A stretch of 64,000 bases of DNA from Candidatus Nitrosopelagicus brevis (GCF_000812185.1 NZ_CP007026.1:681222-745221), one strand, 5' to 3'; positions 24,518 through 34,378 are shown, counted from the first letter of the stretch. Notes: generated by a model from the sequence alone, not told the origin. Numbers and translations: made by a program.

Positions 24518-25213
24518 CTATAGAAATTGATCAGATATCATTGATAAGCCTTCCAATAGACCTTCACCTGAATTTTTTGTAGTTACAATTTTAGCAATTT
24601 CCTTCAATTCAGGAATAGAATTGTTTACCGCAATATTGTTTTTGACAGTTCTAAACATAGGGACGTCAGTTTCACTGTCACCCAATGCAATAGTATCTTC
24701 CAAATCGGCATTAAGCATTTCAAGTGCTTTAATCAGGCCAGAACCTTTGTCAACTCCACGAGAATTAATGTGATAAGCATATCCACTATCAAACAATCCT
24801 ACATTGAATCCTTCCTCGTCTAAAATCGCTTGTGCATTTTTAATATCAAAAGTTCTGTCTAATACAACTTCGGTAAGTCTAGGGAATACAGGTTTTTCTT
24901 TGATTGGTTCATCTAGTGATTTTTTTAGATAAGAGAAAGCATTTTGACATTCATTTTTATCTCCAATCATCTTGTGAGTCATAATTTCACCATGCGTTAT
25001 GCAACCACCATTTTCTCCCACTCCAAGTAATGTTAATCCTCCAAAGATAGATAGAAAATATGCCTCAATAGACGAACGACCTGTAACAAAAATTACATGA
25101 TGCCCATCATTTTTCAGATTTCTCAATTTTTCTAGTGCTTGCAAATGAATTTTTCCAAATCCATTTAGCGTAATTGTTCCATCAATATCTACTGCAAGAA
25201 CTTTTTTTGCCAA
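24518..25213 (-). CDS. archaeal phosphoglycolate phosphatase (HAD superfamily)
   Basis: 231 residues. HAD motif I is AVDIDGTITLNGF (nucleophile Asp in DxD), motif II is FVTGRSS and motif IV is ALGDSETDVPMF. The Cof-type cap between them fits the archaeal TIGR01487 group, which dephosphorylates 2-phosphoglycolate. Sugar-phosphate or sucrose-phosphate phosphatase activity cannot be excluded. Upstream gene of argS. Confidence 0.85.
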   Translation of the reverse strand: MAKKVLAVDIDGTITLNGFGKIHLQALEKLRNLKNDGHHVIFVTGRSSIEAYFLSIFGGLTLLGVGENGGCITHGEIMTHKMIGDKNECQNAFSYLKKSLDEPIKEKPVFPRLTEVVLDRTFDIKNAQAILDEEGFNVGLFDSGYAYHINSRGVDKGSGLIKALEMLNADLEDTIALGDSETDVPMFRTVKNNIAVNNSIPELKEIAKIVTTKNSGEGLLEGLSMISDQFL

Positions 25214-25296
25214 TGTTTTTTCAATTCAGATACCATTAATGAGTAAAGCGTTAGAAACCTTTGATATTGAGTTAATTTTTTAATAAATTGATATCA

Positions 25297-26400
25297 ATGG
25301 GAATCCCAGAGAAGATTAAAGCAATTCAAGATGAGATACATAGAACACAGCTGAATAAAGCAACGGAACATCACATCGGATTATTAAAAGCAAAAATTGC
25401 AAAATTGAAAAGAGAGCAAGAAGCAGAACAGGTTAAAAAAAGTGCTAAAAAACAAGATGGGTTTGATGTAAAAAGGACGGGAGATGCTACAGTAGTTTTT
25501 ATTGGATTGCCGAGCGTAGGCAAATCTACATTATTGAATAGATTAACAGGCTCAAAATCAGCAGTAGGTGCATTTCAGTTTACTACATTAACAGTAGTTC
25601 CAGGAGTAATGAATTACAGAGGTGCAAGAATTCAGGTTCTAGATTTACCAGGAATTATCAAAGGAGCCTCAACTGGAAAAGGTTTAGGAAAAAGAATTCT
25701 TTCTGTTGCAAGAAGTGCAGATATAGTGCTATTAGTTTTAGATGTTTTTCAACCCTACCACGAAGATGTTTTGATAACTGAATTAGGGAATATAGGAATT
25801 AGATTGAATCAATCACCGCCAAATATTGTTATTGAAAAATCAACTACAGGAGGAATTGCAGTAGCACAACAAGTAAAGTTAAAAAAAATGTCTGAAAAAT
25901 TACTAAAAGAAATTCTCAATATTTATGGATATACAAGTGCACGAGTTGTAATTAGAGAAGATATCGAATCAGAGCAACTAGTAGATTTCATAAATGGTAA
26001 TAAGACATATGCAAAAGCAATTACAATTTTAAATAAAATTGATCTGGTAGATGATAAATTTGTAAAAGATGTTTCAAAAAAATTAAAAACGGATTTTATA
26101 CCAACATCTGCAGATTCAAACAAAAATATCAATGAATTAAAAGAAAGAATTTACAATGAATTACAATTTATTCGAGTTTATCTTAGACCAAAAGGAGGGG
26201 AAACTGATTTTAAAGAACCGTTGATAGTGAGAAAGGGAAATACCGTAACAGATGTTTGTAATAAACTTCATAGGAATTTAAAAAAAGATTTTAGATTTGG
26301 TTTAGTTTGGGGCAAGAGTGTGAAATTCGGAGGTCAACGAGTAGGCTTAAAGCATGTTTTGATTGATGAGGATGTTCTTACAATAATTAAAAGAAAATGA
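25297..26400 (+). CDS. DRG-family GTPase with TGS domain
   Basis: 367 residues from ATG 25297. An N-terminal helix-rich segment of about 50 residues binds partner proteins. The G-domain has G1 GLPSVGKSTLLNRLTG, switch II LDLPGIIKGAS and G4 NKID; the S5D2L insertion is present. A C-terminal TGS domain ends with GLKHVLIDEDVLTIIKRK. Archaeal and eukaryotic DRG proteins bind ribosomes, often together with DFRP. Shares ATGA with the next gene, so translation is coupled. Confidence 0.93.
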   Translation: MGIPEKIKAIQDEIHRTQLNKATEHHIGLLKAKIAKLKREQEAEQVKKSAKKQDGFDVKRTGDATVVFIGLPSVGKSTLLNRLTGSKSAVGAFQFTTLTVVPGVMNYRGARIQVLDLPGIIKGASTGKGLGKRILSVARSADIVLLVLDVFQPYHEDVLITELGNIGIRLNQSPPNIVIEKSTTGGIAVAQQVKLKKMSEKLLKEILNIYGYTSARVVIREDIESEQLVDFINGNKTYAKAITILNKIDLVDDKFVKDVSKKLKTDFIPTSADSNKNINELKERIYNELQFIRVYLRPKGGETDFKEPLIVRKGNTVTDVCNKLHRNLKKDFRFGLVWGKSVKFGGQRVGLKHVLIDEDVLTIIKRK

Positions 26401-26963
26401 TTTTAGATAAAAAATTTTATGAACGAGAAACTGTAACAGTAGCAAAAGAACTCATTGGGAAAACGTTAACTAGAAAATTCAAAGGTAAAAAATTATCAGG
26501 AATTATTACAGAAACAGAAGCATATAGAGGAAAAGATGATCTTGCAAGTCATGCAGCAACAAAAATGACAGACAGGAATAAAGTAATGTTTGGTCCAGTT
26601 GGCATGTCTTACGTCTATTTTACTTATGGAATGTACTTTATGCTAAATGTTGTAGCAAAAAGCAAAAGACAAAATGCAGGAGCGGTACTAATTAGAGGGA
26701 TTTTTCCCCAGGAAGGCATTAAAACTATGATTAGAAATAGGGGAATTAGTGATTTGAGTAAAATTACTAATGGACCAGCAAAAATAACAATGGCCATGGA
26801 TATTTCAATGAAAGAAAATAATATCGACGTAACAAAAAATTCAATTATTTACATTAGTGACGGAATACCAATAAAAAAAATTAAGAAATCACCAAGAATT
26901 GGAATTTCAAAAGCAATGGAGAAAAAATGGAATTTCAGTATTAACCCAAAAGATTATTTTTGA
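26397..26963 (+). CDS. 3-methyladenine DNA glycosylase (AAG/MPG type)
   Basis: 188 residues. LDKKFYERETVTVAKELIGK begins the beta fold; ITETEAYRGKDDLASHA carries the catalytic Glu and the DxASH signature of AAG, and MYFMLNVVAKS follows. It removes alkylated purines such as 3-methyladenine by base flipping. It overlaps the DRG gene by 4 bp and the convergent DedA gene by 10 bp. Confidence 0.93.
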   Translation: MILDKKFYERETVTVAKELIGKTLTRKFKGKKLSGIITETEAYRGKDDLASHAATKMTDRNKVMFGPVGMSYVYFTYGMYFMLNVVAKSKRQNAGAVLIRGIFPQEGIKTMIRNRGISDLSKITNGPAKITMAMDISMKENNIDVTKNSIIYISDGIPIKKIKKSPRIGISKAMEKKWNFSINPKDYF

Positions 26964-27619
26964 TTTTTATCATCATCCTCTAGAGTCCAAGGAAGAAAGC
27001 GTCCAAGTATACGACTCCAATCCATTCTTAACATCAATACAACTACGGCAGTCATTACAGCACCAAAAACTACAATACCAATAATTATTGGCGTAGGATC
27101 ATCCAAATCTTCAGGTTCCGTAATTCCAAACATTTCAAAGATTGGATCAATTACAGGACCACTCAAATAATGAGCCAGTATAACAATTGCGTAACATAAA
27201 ACAAGTTTCCCTGTCAAAGTTGCGATAAAAAATCGTAATGGATTGTATTTTGCTAGACCTAGTGGAACATATATGATATCATCTGGAATCGGGGTAGCTG
27301 CGGCAACAAATGCTGCTGCTGCACCGTATTTTTTAACTAATCTTTGAAATGGTAACATACGTTGTTTTGTTTTTTCCGACATAATTTTTCTTCCACCATA
27401 ACTAATTACGAAGATTATTTGTTTTGCAACAGTAGCAGTAACTGCTGCAATTATTGCAAGTATATGAAGATCAAATTGATTACCAACAGACATTGTAACT
27501 AATAAGATAAAAGATGGAATCGGAACAAAGGGGATTAAAGAACCAAAAAAGCTAACTAACGCTAGGCCAAGATAGCCGACTTCTGAGGAAAAGAATGGAA
27601 TAAAGTCCCAAAGATCCAA
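26954..27619 (-). CDS. DedA/VTT-family membrane protein
   Basis: 221 residues with 4-6 membrane segments. The SNARE-associated (VTT) core has LIPFVPIPSFILLVT, VAKQIIFVISYGGRK and a re-entrant loop ATPIPDDIIYVPLG, followed by a last helix near 180-200. A cytoplasmic tail of acidic residues ends the chain. Family members flip or transport lipids and affect membrane homeostasis. Substrate unknown. Confidence 0.85.
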   Translation of the reverse strand: MDLWDFIPFFSSEVGYLGLALVSFFGSLIPFVPIPSFILLVTMSVGNQFDLHILAIIAAVTATVAKQIIFVISYGGRKIMSEKTKQRMLPFQRLVKKYGAAAAFVAAATPIPDDIIYVPLGLAKYNPLRFFIATLTGKLVLCYAIVILAHYLSGPVIDPIFEMFGITEPEDLDDPTPIIIGIVVFGAVMTAVVVLMLRMDWSRILGRFLPWTLEDDDKNQK

Positions 27620-27697
27620 TAGATTACAAAATTTACAACCGTATATAAAAAAATTGAATTTAGTTAATCATTAAAATATTCGAAAATGAGTAATTAG

Positions 27698-28075
27698 ATG
27701 ATGACTGAAAATGAAGACTATGAAATTGCAGATTTAATCTCAAAAATTAGCCCATACATTAGATTTATTGGAGTTATCAGCAAAACTGGAGAACTTCTTT
27801 CATATTTTAGAAGAGAGGATTTAGCTCCGCTATTAGACCAAAAAAGGACACAATACCAATTTGCACAAATTGCCATTAAAACAGAACTTGAAGAACAGTT
27901 TGATGATCAATTGGGAGATACAGAATTTGTGTGGGAAGAAAGAACAAAAGTTCAAACAATTGCATTTGCAATCTCGTCAAAAAGAATTTGGATTACAATT
28001 GACAAAAATGTGATTCGTTCAGAAATGCTTAGAATTATCGATTCATGTCTTCCAATTGTGAAACGTTATTCTTAA
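27698..28075 (+). CDS. DUF6659-like hypothetical protein
   Basis: 125 residues, soluble, with GVISKTGELLSYFRREDL, IAIKTELEEQFDDQLGD and IAFAISSKRIWITIDKNV. The alternation suggests a roadblock/profilin-like or sensor fold. I believe this matches DUF6659 proteins that are frequent in Thaumarchaeota, but I cannot verify it. Starts at tandem ATGs 27698/27701. Function unknown. Confidence 0.6.
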   Translation: MMTENEDYEIADLISKISPYIRFIGVISKTGELLSYFRREDLAPLLDQKRTQYQFAQIAIKTELEEQFDDQLGDTEFVWEERTKVQTIAFAISSKRIWITIDKNVIRSEMLRIIDSCLPIVKRYS

Positions 28076-28169
28076 TCAACAAGGATTAGAAAATCCATCA
28101 TGTTTTTTATACACAAAGTAGAATATTAAGAATAGATCAGTATCTATACTACCAAAAATCAGGAAAAAT

Positions 28170-28322
28170 ATGGTCAAGTATACGTGTAAAAGTTGCAAAA
28201 CAGACTGTGATGATATTACAGATCATATGTTAAAGGTTCATAAATTCTCAAAATGGATTATGGAATTACAATTAAAAACAAATCCAAATACGTACAAAAA
28301 TTGTTTTGAAAAGAAAGCTTAA
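28170..28322 (+). CDS. 50-residue zinc-finger-like protein
   Basis: A short frame, MVKYTCKSCKTDCDDITDH, then MLKVHKFSKWIMEL. It has C-x2-C, then H-x4-H, in a C2H2-like spacing with an extra Cys. A tatctatact TATA-like box (28142-28150) lies about 25 bp before the ATG, so a leaderless transcript is plausible. Too short for standard callers. Possibly nucleic-acid binding. Confidence 0.6.
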   Translation: MVKYTCKSCKTDCDDITDHMLKVHKFSKWIMELQLKTNPNTYKNCFEKKA

Positions 28323-28392
28323 ACTCATGGAACAAGAGTTTACAACTAATTGTCAGTGTTAGGTTTTAATTTATTATAAAAAAAACACATCC

Positions 28393-29142
28393 ATGGACCA
28401 TAAAATTTGGGATGGGATGGCTATTGATTACGATAATAGCGTAGAAAATAATCAAGACCCAATTATTGTTAATTATCTAAAGAAGGAAATTGATATCCTA
28501 ACAAATTTGTGTAAGAAAGTTTATGATCAAAACAAAAATTCTTCAATTATTGATATGGGGGCAGGTACAGGACGTGTCATATTTGCGCTAGATGAAAGAC
28601 TACAAGAAAGCACTACCAAATTTTATGGAGTTGAGGTTTCAGAACCAATGCTAGATTATGCAAAACAAAAAAACCAAAATCATGAAGGAGTTTCTAAAAT
28701 TGAATTTCTCAAATATGATTTAACAGAACCGAACTTATCTGATTATTTCAATAAAGGTGAGACAAACATTGTAATGTGTTTATACAACACGTTGGGTGTA
28801 ATTCCCTCAGAAAAACGACAACAATTCATCGATAATATGAGATGTATTGCAGGTGAAAAAGGATTAACTATACTTACAGCGTTTAATGGTGATGAATTTG
28901 ATTTCATAGCACCAAGATTGTATAATCCAATGATGCCCATGATTAAACAGATAGATGAAAATTCTTTTGATGTAAAGAATAAGGTTTTTCAAAATGGTCT
29001 TGGTTTTCGCAGCCAGTGGTTCACTAAAGAGGAATTAAAATCAATGTTGCAATCGAATGTAGACCCAATCCCAATCGAGGTAACCACTAATGATACAACA
29101 CATACATTTGGAAATGTATTTGTAGATAGATACATTGTCTAA
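28393..29142 (+). CDS. class I SAM-dependent methyltransferase
   Basis: 249 residues. Motif I is IIDMGAGTGRVIFAL near 57-71, followed by YGVEVSEPMLDYAKQKN (acidic loop) and VMCLYNTLGVIPSEKR (motif IV region). No domain identifies the substrate. A ttattataaaa box lies about 20 bp before the ATG. The next small gene overlaps or follows by 4 bp. Confidence 0.82.
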   Translation: MDHKIWDGMAIDYDNSVENNQDPIIVNYLKKEIDILTNLCKKVYDQNKNSSIIDMGAGTGRVIFALDERLQESTTKFYGVEVSEPMLDYAKQKNQNHEGVSKIEFLKYDLTEPNLSDYFNKGETNIVMCLYNTLGVIPSEKRQQFIDNMRCIAGEKGLTILTAFNGDEFDFIAPRLYNPMMPMIKQIDENSFDVKNKVFQNGLGFRSQWFTKEELKSMLQSNVDPIPIEVTTNDTTHTFGNVFVDRYIV

Positions 29143-29146
29143 CAAT

Positions 29147-29335
29147 ATGGCCGACACAGATGAAGATCGTTATGAAACAATATCTATCGAATCAAAAGTT
29201 AGAGAAGGAGTATTTCATAAAGTCGTTAAAGATTTAGAAACTGGAAAAGCTGTGGCCTGTTCTTGTAAGTGTTGGACTAAAGGCAACAAACCTTGCTTTG
29301 GTATGAAGACAGTGGGCTATGATAACAATGCCTAA
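29147..29335 (+). CDS. small cysteine-containing hypothetical protein
   Basis: 62 residues from ATG 29147 (a TTG at 29135 overlaps the methyltransferase stop). ETISIESKVREGVFHKVV, then ETGKAVACSCKCWTKGNKPC. The C-x-C-x-C with a fourth Cys gives a candidate metal site. Likely cotranscribed with the methyltransferase. Function unknown. Confidence 0.55.
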   Translation: MADTDEDRYETISIESKVREGVFHKVVKDLETGKAVACSCKCWTKGNKPCFGMKTVGYDNNA

Positions 29336-29344
29336 TGTGATTAT

Positions 29345-30280
29345 CTACTCGTAAAGCCAGCATGAAACATAACCGGTTTTTGTTTTAATTTTTGGCGGAT
29401 CTTTTTTACATTTCTCCATTGCTTCAGGGCATCTATCATAAAATTTGCAACCTTCAGAAGGGTTTACCAGATTTGGAGGAATTCCAGGAATAAATTTTGG
29501 TTTTGTGTCTTTAGATAAAACTGGAATTGATTCTAACAGACCTTTCGTGTAAGGATGTTTTGGTTCAAGAAAAATTTCTTCAGAATCACCAAATTCAACC
29601 ATTCTTCCTCCATACATAATTCCAATTTTCTCTGCAACCTCAGATAGTACAGCTAAATCATGGGAGATGATCATAAAGGACTGGCCATCTTTTTTTAATT
29701 TTTTAAACAAATTAACAATTTGAGCTTGAATTAAGACATCAAGTGCAGTCGTAGGTTCATCAGCAATTACAAATTTTGGTTTTAGAATCAATGCCATAGC
29801 AATAATTACTCTTTGTTTCATTCCTCCACTCAATTCATGTGGAAATTTCTTTAGAACAGATTCATCAAGATTTACAGAATTTAATGATTGAATAATAGAT
29901 TGTTTTGAATCACCTTCAAAATTATGCTGTTTTAAGACTTCATCAAATTGTTCTTGGATAGAAAATACAGGATCAAGAGAACTCATTGCGCCTTGAAATA
30001 CCATAGAAATTTCCTTCCATCTAATTTTTTTATCAAATTCATCATCAGGAATATCAAGCAATGACTGCCCATCGAATTGAATTTTTCCAGAATAGATTTT
30101 TCCATTTGAAATCATCTGGATTATAGATAACCCAAGAGTACTTTTTCCGCATGCACTTTCACCTGCAATTCCAATTGATTCTCCTTTATCGATTGCAAAG
30201 GTTACATCTTCTAATGCATGAACTAGCCCTTTTGAGGTGTTATAACGAGTAGTGAGATTTTCAATTGAAATAAAACTCAT
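29345..30280 (-). CDS. peptide/nickel-type ABC transporter ATPase
   Basis: 311 residues of the OppD/DppD group. Walker A GESACGKSTLG, signature LSGGMKQRV, Walker B FVIADEPTTALD. The C-terminal oligopeptide extension has FIPGIPPNLVNPSEGCKFYDR and a Cys cluster (CKFYDRCPEAMEKC) seen in this subfamily. No permease or binding-protein gene is adjacent, so it must pair with a transporter encoded elsewhere, or with partners beyond the window. Confidence 0.9.
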   Translation of the reverse strand: MSFISIENLTTRYNTSKGLVHALEDVTFAIDKGESIGIAGESACGKSTLGLSIIQMISNGKIYSGKIQFDGQSLLDIPDDEFDKKIRWKEISMVFQGAMSSLDPVFSIQEQFDEVLKQHNFEGDSKQSIIQSLNSVNLDESVLKKFPHELSGGMKQRVIIAMALILKPKFVIADEPTTALDVLIQAQIVNLFKKLKKDGQSFMIISHDLAVLSEVAEKIGIMYGGRMVEFGDSEEIFLEPKHPYTKGLLESIPVLSKDTKPKFIPGIPPNLVNPSEGCKFYDRCPEAMEKCKKDPPKIKTKTGYVSCWLYE

Positions 30281-30337
30281 ATTTTTAGTTATGAGAGCTT
30301 AGATTAAGTTTTTACGGGCGTATATTTTCATCATTAC

Positions 30338-31624
30338 ATGGATATTTCAAGAACACATCTTATTGAAGATCTAAATTCATCCATGGAAGGTCAAGACGTT
30401 CTTTTTGGAGGATGGGTTGTTGATCTTCGAAAACTTGGAAAGATGGCATTTTTGACTGTAAGAGATGTTACAGGAATGTGTCAAGTTATAGTAAAAGGAG
30501 ATGCAATGAGTTTACTTGAAGGATTAAACAGACAAAGTGTTGTTCGAATTTTAGGCAAAGTGCAAGCTAGTAAAGCAAAAGATTTTGATTTTGAGGTTTC
30601 TGCCATAGAACTTCAGGTTCTTGCAAAAGCAGAATATCCATTACCTATAGATCCAATTGGAAGATTAGAAAGTGACATCGATAATAGATTAAATTCAAGA
30701 GCGCTGGATATGAGAAACCAAAAGACAGCATCAATTTTCAAATTAAGAAGTCAAGTTTTGGCATCAATTAGAGAGACGCTCATTAAAAGAAAATTCATTG
30801 AAATAAACACACCAAAGATTATCGGAAGTGCAAGTGAAGGAGGTGCTGATTTATTCAGTCTCGATTATTTTGGAAAACAGGCATACTTGGCTCAAAGCCC
30901 ACAATTATACAAAGAACAGATGACCATAGGTCTTGAAAGAGTATTTGAGATATCATCATTTTACCGAGCAGAAAAATCACATACAGGAAGACATCTGAGT
31001 GAATTCACAAGCGTGGATATTGAAGCTGCAATGATGGATTATACAGACGTCATGGATGTTTTAGAATCAATCGTGGTAGATGTTTTCAAGAATACCGCTG
31101 AAAATTCTAAAACAGAACAACAAGATATTGGTCATGAAATCAAAATTCCAGATTCACCGTTTGAAAGAGTATCATATACTCAAGCATTGGAAGAATTAGG
31201 AAATTTGGATATCAAATTAGAGTTTGGAGAAGATTTGCAAGACTCACATCTTCGTAGTTTAGGAGACAAACACCCAGGATTTTTCTTTTTGACAGATTGG
31301 CCTATGAAACTAAAACCATTCTATATCCATGAGAAAGATGACGACCCAACACTTTCACGTTCTTTTGATTTACAGTATGGATATCTTGAATTGTCATCAG
31401 GAGGACGTCGATTACATGACCCAGAACAGCTGAAATCTCGACTAAAAGAACAAAATTTGGATCCAGCAAGCTTTGAAGAACATTTGAAAACTTTCGGATG
31501 GGGAATGCCACCACATTCAGGTTGGGGCATGGGATTAGATAGGTTGATGACAGTTTTGATTGGAATTGACAATGTTAGAGAGGTAACTTTGTATCCAAGA
31601 GATCCAGACAGGCTCAAACCATAG
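30338..31624 (+). CDS. aspS: aspartyl-tRNA synthetase, archaeal type
   Basis: 428-residue class IIb synthetase. The OB-fold anticodon domain (1-110) has GWVVDLRKLGKMAFLTVRD. Catalytic motif 2 is FEISSFYRAEKSHTGRHLSE and motif 3 HSGWGMGLDRLMTVLIG. No bacterial GAD insert. Whether it also charges tRNA-Asn cannot be decided from sequence alone here; archaeal AspRS exist in both forms. Confidence 0.95.
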   Translation: MDISRTHLIEDLNSSMEGQDVLFGGWVVDLRKLGKMAFLTVRDVTGMCQVIVKGDAMSLLEGLNRQSVVRILGKVQASKAKDFDFEVSAIELQVLAKAEYPLPIDPIGRLESDIDNRLNSRALDMRNQKTASIFKLRSQVLASIRETLIKRKFIEINTPKIIGSASEGGADLFSLDYFGKQAYLAQSPQLYKEQMTIGLERVFEISSFYRAEKSHTGRHLSEFTSVDIEAAMMDYTDVMDVLESIVVDVFKNTAENSKTEQQDIGHEIKIPDSPFERVSYTQALEELGNLDIKLEFGEDLQDSHLRSLGDKHPGFFFLTDWPMKLKPFYIHEKDDDPTLSRSFDLQYGYLELSSGGRRLHDPEQLKSRLKEQNLDPASFEEHLKTFGWGMPPHSGWGMGLDRLMTVLIGIDNVREVTLYPRDPDRLKP

Positions 31625-31698
31625 AAAAAATTAAATCAAAAAAACAAACAAAGATGACAGAATTAGATATCAGCTAAATCGTATTTTGACAAATCATA

Positions 31699-31818
31699 AT
31701 GACAACAGCTGAACGTAGTAGAGCCGCAAGATTAGGTTGGATTCATCATGATGTTGAAGCTCTCAAACGAAGTATTGCATCAGTAAAGGGTTGGGAAACT
31801 AGAAGAAGTAATTATTAG
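31699..31818 (+). CDS. 39-residue hypothetical miniprotein
   Basis: Reads MTTAERSRAARLGWIHHDV, then ALKRSIASVKGWETRRSNY. It is basic and helical, downstream of aspS on the same strand, and ends 4 bp before the leuB tail. No other explanation for this frame is apparent, but it is short and unsupported by a clear promoter or ribosome-binding site. Confidence 0.4.
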   Translation: MTTAERSRAARLGWIHHDVEALKRSIASVKGWETRRSNY

Positions 31819-31822
31819 ATAT

Positions 31823-32836
31823 CTATAATCTATTAGTAATTTCTTTAGTAAATTCATGCGTGGATTTTTCTCCACCAATATCCTTAGTTGTAATGCCAGA
31901 TTTTATCAAATCCAATACTACATCTTCAAGTTTCTTTCCAGCAGAGATGCACTCAGAATCATTATGTTTCGAACCTAACCAATCAAGCATCATTTTTGTA
32001 GATAGTATGAATGAAGAAGGATTTGCAATCTGTTTTCCAGCAATATCAAATGCAGCGCCATGAACAGGCTCAAATAAACCAAAATTATCGCCCAAATTTG
32101 CAGCAGGAGCCATGCCTAATCCTCCCACAACTTGAGAAGACTCATCAGATAGTATATCACCAAACAAGTTTGTAGTGACAATTACATCAAATTCATGAGG
32201 GGCACGAATCAAATTCATAGCACAGGCGTCAACGTACATCTGATCAAAGGTAACGTCAGGATAGTCTTTTGATACATCCTCACATACACGAGCAAAAAGA
32301 CCATCTGTTATCTTCATGACATTTGATTTATGAACACATGTAACCCGTTTTTGTTGACTTCTATCCATTGCTGTCTCAAAAGCATGTTTTGCGATTCTCT
32401 TGGAAGCTTTTTCACTAATTATTCTCAATGCGACAGCAGTATCATCTACTTGAAATTCTTCACCTGTGTATAGATCCTCTGTATTTTCTCTAACAATTAC
32501 TAAATCAACATCATCTCTTAGTGCAGGAGTATTTGGGTATGATTTTGCAGGACGGATATTTGCGTACAAATCTAATTTTTGTCTTAATGCAACAATGACA
32601 TCCTTAGCACTTTCTCCAACAGGGGCTTTTAAACATGCATCAGATGATTTGATCGATTCAAAGACATCATCAGGTAATGCTTTTCCAGTTTTTTCGAGTG
32701 CAGCATCTCCAGCTACAAGTGAATTGACATTAAATTTAATGTCAAATTTGTCACTGATTGTATCCAAAATCGTATTTACAGATTCTGATAATTCAGGACC
32801 AATTCCATCACCAGTAATTAGAGAAATATTATACAT
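31823..32836 (-). CDS. leuB: isopropylmalate/isocitrate dehydrogenase family enzyme, probably LeuB
   Basis: About 337 residues from ATG 32836. Beta-decarboxylating dehydrogenase fold: ISLITGDGIGPEL at the start, NANIRP-like LYANIRPAKSYPN, VRENTEDLYTGEE and the Lys/Asp active-site strand near TNLFGDILSDESSQV. Adjacent leuA points to 3-isopropylmalate as substrate; homoisocitrate or isocitrate remain possible for this family. Last gene of the ilvB-ilvN-leuA-leuB operon. Confidence 0.88.
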   Translation of the reverse strand: MYNISLITGDGIGPELSESVNTILDTISDKFDIKFNVNSLVAGDAALEKTGKALPDDVFESIKSSDACLKAPVGESAKDVIVALRQKLDLYANIRPAKSYPNTPALRDDVDLVIVRENTEDLYTGEEFQVDDTAVALRIISEKASKRIAKHAFETAMDRSQQKRVTCVHKSNVMKITDGLFARVCEDVSKDYPDVTFDQMYVDACAMNLIRAPHEFDVIVTTNLFGDILSDESSQVVGGLGMAPAANLGDNFGLFEPVHGAAFDIAGKQIANPSSFILSTKMMLDWLGSKHNDSECISAGKKLEDVVLDLIKSGITTKDIGGEKSTHEFTKEITNRL

Positions 32837-32863
32837 ACACAATCACCTAAAATTTTGTAATGA

Positions 32864-34378
32864 TTAAATCTTCTTTTCCTTTAGAAGAGTTTTCAACATG
32901 ATGCGGTTAATTCCATCAACCATTGCTTGAACACTTGTTGTGACAATATCTTCTCCAACAGATTTTGATGAAATAATATTACCACGTGCATCTTCAACTT
33001 TTACAGTTACTTCACATAATGCATTAGCACCGCCAGATATGGAATCTAACTTGTATTCTTTTAATCGAACTTCATCAGTTACTTGACTTGTAATTTTTTG
33101 AATTGCATTTAATGCAGCATCCACAGGACCGACGCCGTAATCAGTTGCAGAGAATTCTTGACCATCAACATTCAATTTTACAAATGCATATGGCATTGTT
33201 CCAACACCGGTAGATACTGAAAATCCTGCTAACTGAACAATTCGTTTTAATTTATTTTCACCAATTACTTCATTAGCCATAGATAATAATTCAACTTCTG
33301 TTACCTGTTTTCCTTGATCACCTAATGCCTTTACTTTATCCAAGATTTGCTTTGTTTGGTCTTCATTTGGCTCAATGCCATACTCTTTGAGCATTGCATT
33401 CATACCGTGAATTCCTGCATGTTTTCCTACCTGTAACCAACGGGTTCTACCTACAATTTCAGGACTAATTGGCTCGTATGTCAAAGGATTATTCAATACA
33501 CCATGAGTGTGAATTCCAGATTCATGACCAAATGCATTTTCACCAACAATTGCTTTGTTTGGTTGTACAGACATTCCTGCTAATTTAGAGATGTACCTAG
33601 AGGTTTCGTAAATTAATTTTGTATTGATGTTTGTTTCCCATTTGTTTTCAAATTCTAAACTATGTAGTGCCATAACAAATTCTTCCAAAGAAGCATTACC
33701 TGCACGTTCACCAATTCCATTTATGGTAACATGTGCGCAAGATGCACCTGCTTGTACTCCAGATATTGCGTTTGCAACAGCTAAACCAAAGTCATTATGA
33801 CAATGTACACTAATTGGTAATTTTGATACTTCAATTGCATCTTTTGTTATTTCACCAATGTATTGTGGTGTTGAATAACCAACGGTATCAGGAATATCAA
33901 TTCTGTCAGCACCTGCATTGGCAACAGCACCAAAAACTTTTTTCAAGAATTCACGATCAGTTCTGGTTGCATCTTCTGCAGAAAATTCTACTTGTAATCC
34001 ACGTGATTTACCATATTCAACAGCCTCAATTGCTTTTTCTAATGCTTCATCACGAGTCATTTTTAATTTATGTTCTAAATGAATATCAGATGTTGCGATG
34101 AATGTGTGAATGTAATTTAATCCACAGTCTACTGCAGCATCAATGTCTTTTTTGTTAGTTCTTGCTAATCCACATAATTCTGCTTTTAATCCCTCTCCAA
34201 CAATTAATTTTACACCTTCTTTTTCTCCATCAGATATTACAGGAAAACCTGTTTCAATTGCATCAACACCTAACTGATCAAGTTTTTTTGCAATGTTTAA
34301 TTTTTTTTCAGGAGATAATGAAACACCAGGAGATTGTTCACCGTCACGTAAGGTAGTATCAAAAATTCTAATGTTCAT
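32864..34378 (-). CDS. leuA: 2-isopropylmalate synthase
   Basis: About 504 residues from ATG 34378 (a GTG at 34387 is upstream). DRE-TIM barrel with FDTTLRDGEQSPGVS, HCHNDFGLAVAN and NGIGERAGNASLEE (metal and substrate sites), followed by a C-terminal LeuA dimer domain that carries feedback inhibition by leucine. It condenses acetyl-CoA and 2-oxoisovalerate. Citramalate synthase is a related alternative. Overlaps ilvN by 11 bp, so translation is coupled. Confidence 0.92.
   Translation of the reverse strand: MNIRIFDTTLRDGEQSPGVSLSPEKKLNIAKKLDQLGVDAIETGFPVISDGEKEGVKLIVGEGLKAELCGLARTNKKDIDAAVDCGLNYIHTFIATSDIHLEHKLKMTRDEALEKAIEAVEYGKSRGLQVEFSAEDATRTDREFLKKVFGAVANAGADRIDIPDTVGYSTPQYIGEITKDAIEVSKLPISVHCHNDFGLAVANAISGVQAGASCAHVTINGIGERAGNASLEEFVMALHSLEFENKWETNINTKLIYETSRYISKLAGMSVQPNKAIVGENAFGHESGIHTHGVLNNPLTYEPISPEIVGRTRWLQVGKHAGIHGMNAMLKEYGIEPNEDQTKQILDKVKALGDQGKQVTEVELLSMANEVIGENKLKRIVQLAGFSVSTGVGTMPYAFVKLNVDGQEFSATDYGVGPVDAALNAIQKITSQVTDEVRLKEYKLDSISGGANALCEVTVKVEDARGNIISSKSVGEDIVTTSVQAMVDGINRIMLKTLLKEKKI

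Noticed and set aside
28327-28362. 11-residue frame MEQEFTTNCQC
   Set aside because: Too short to separate from chance, with no ribosome-binding site.
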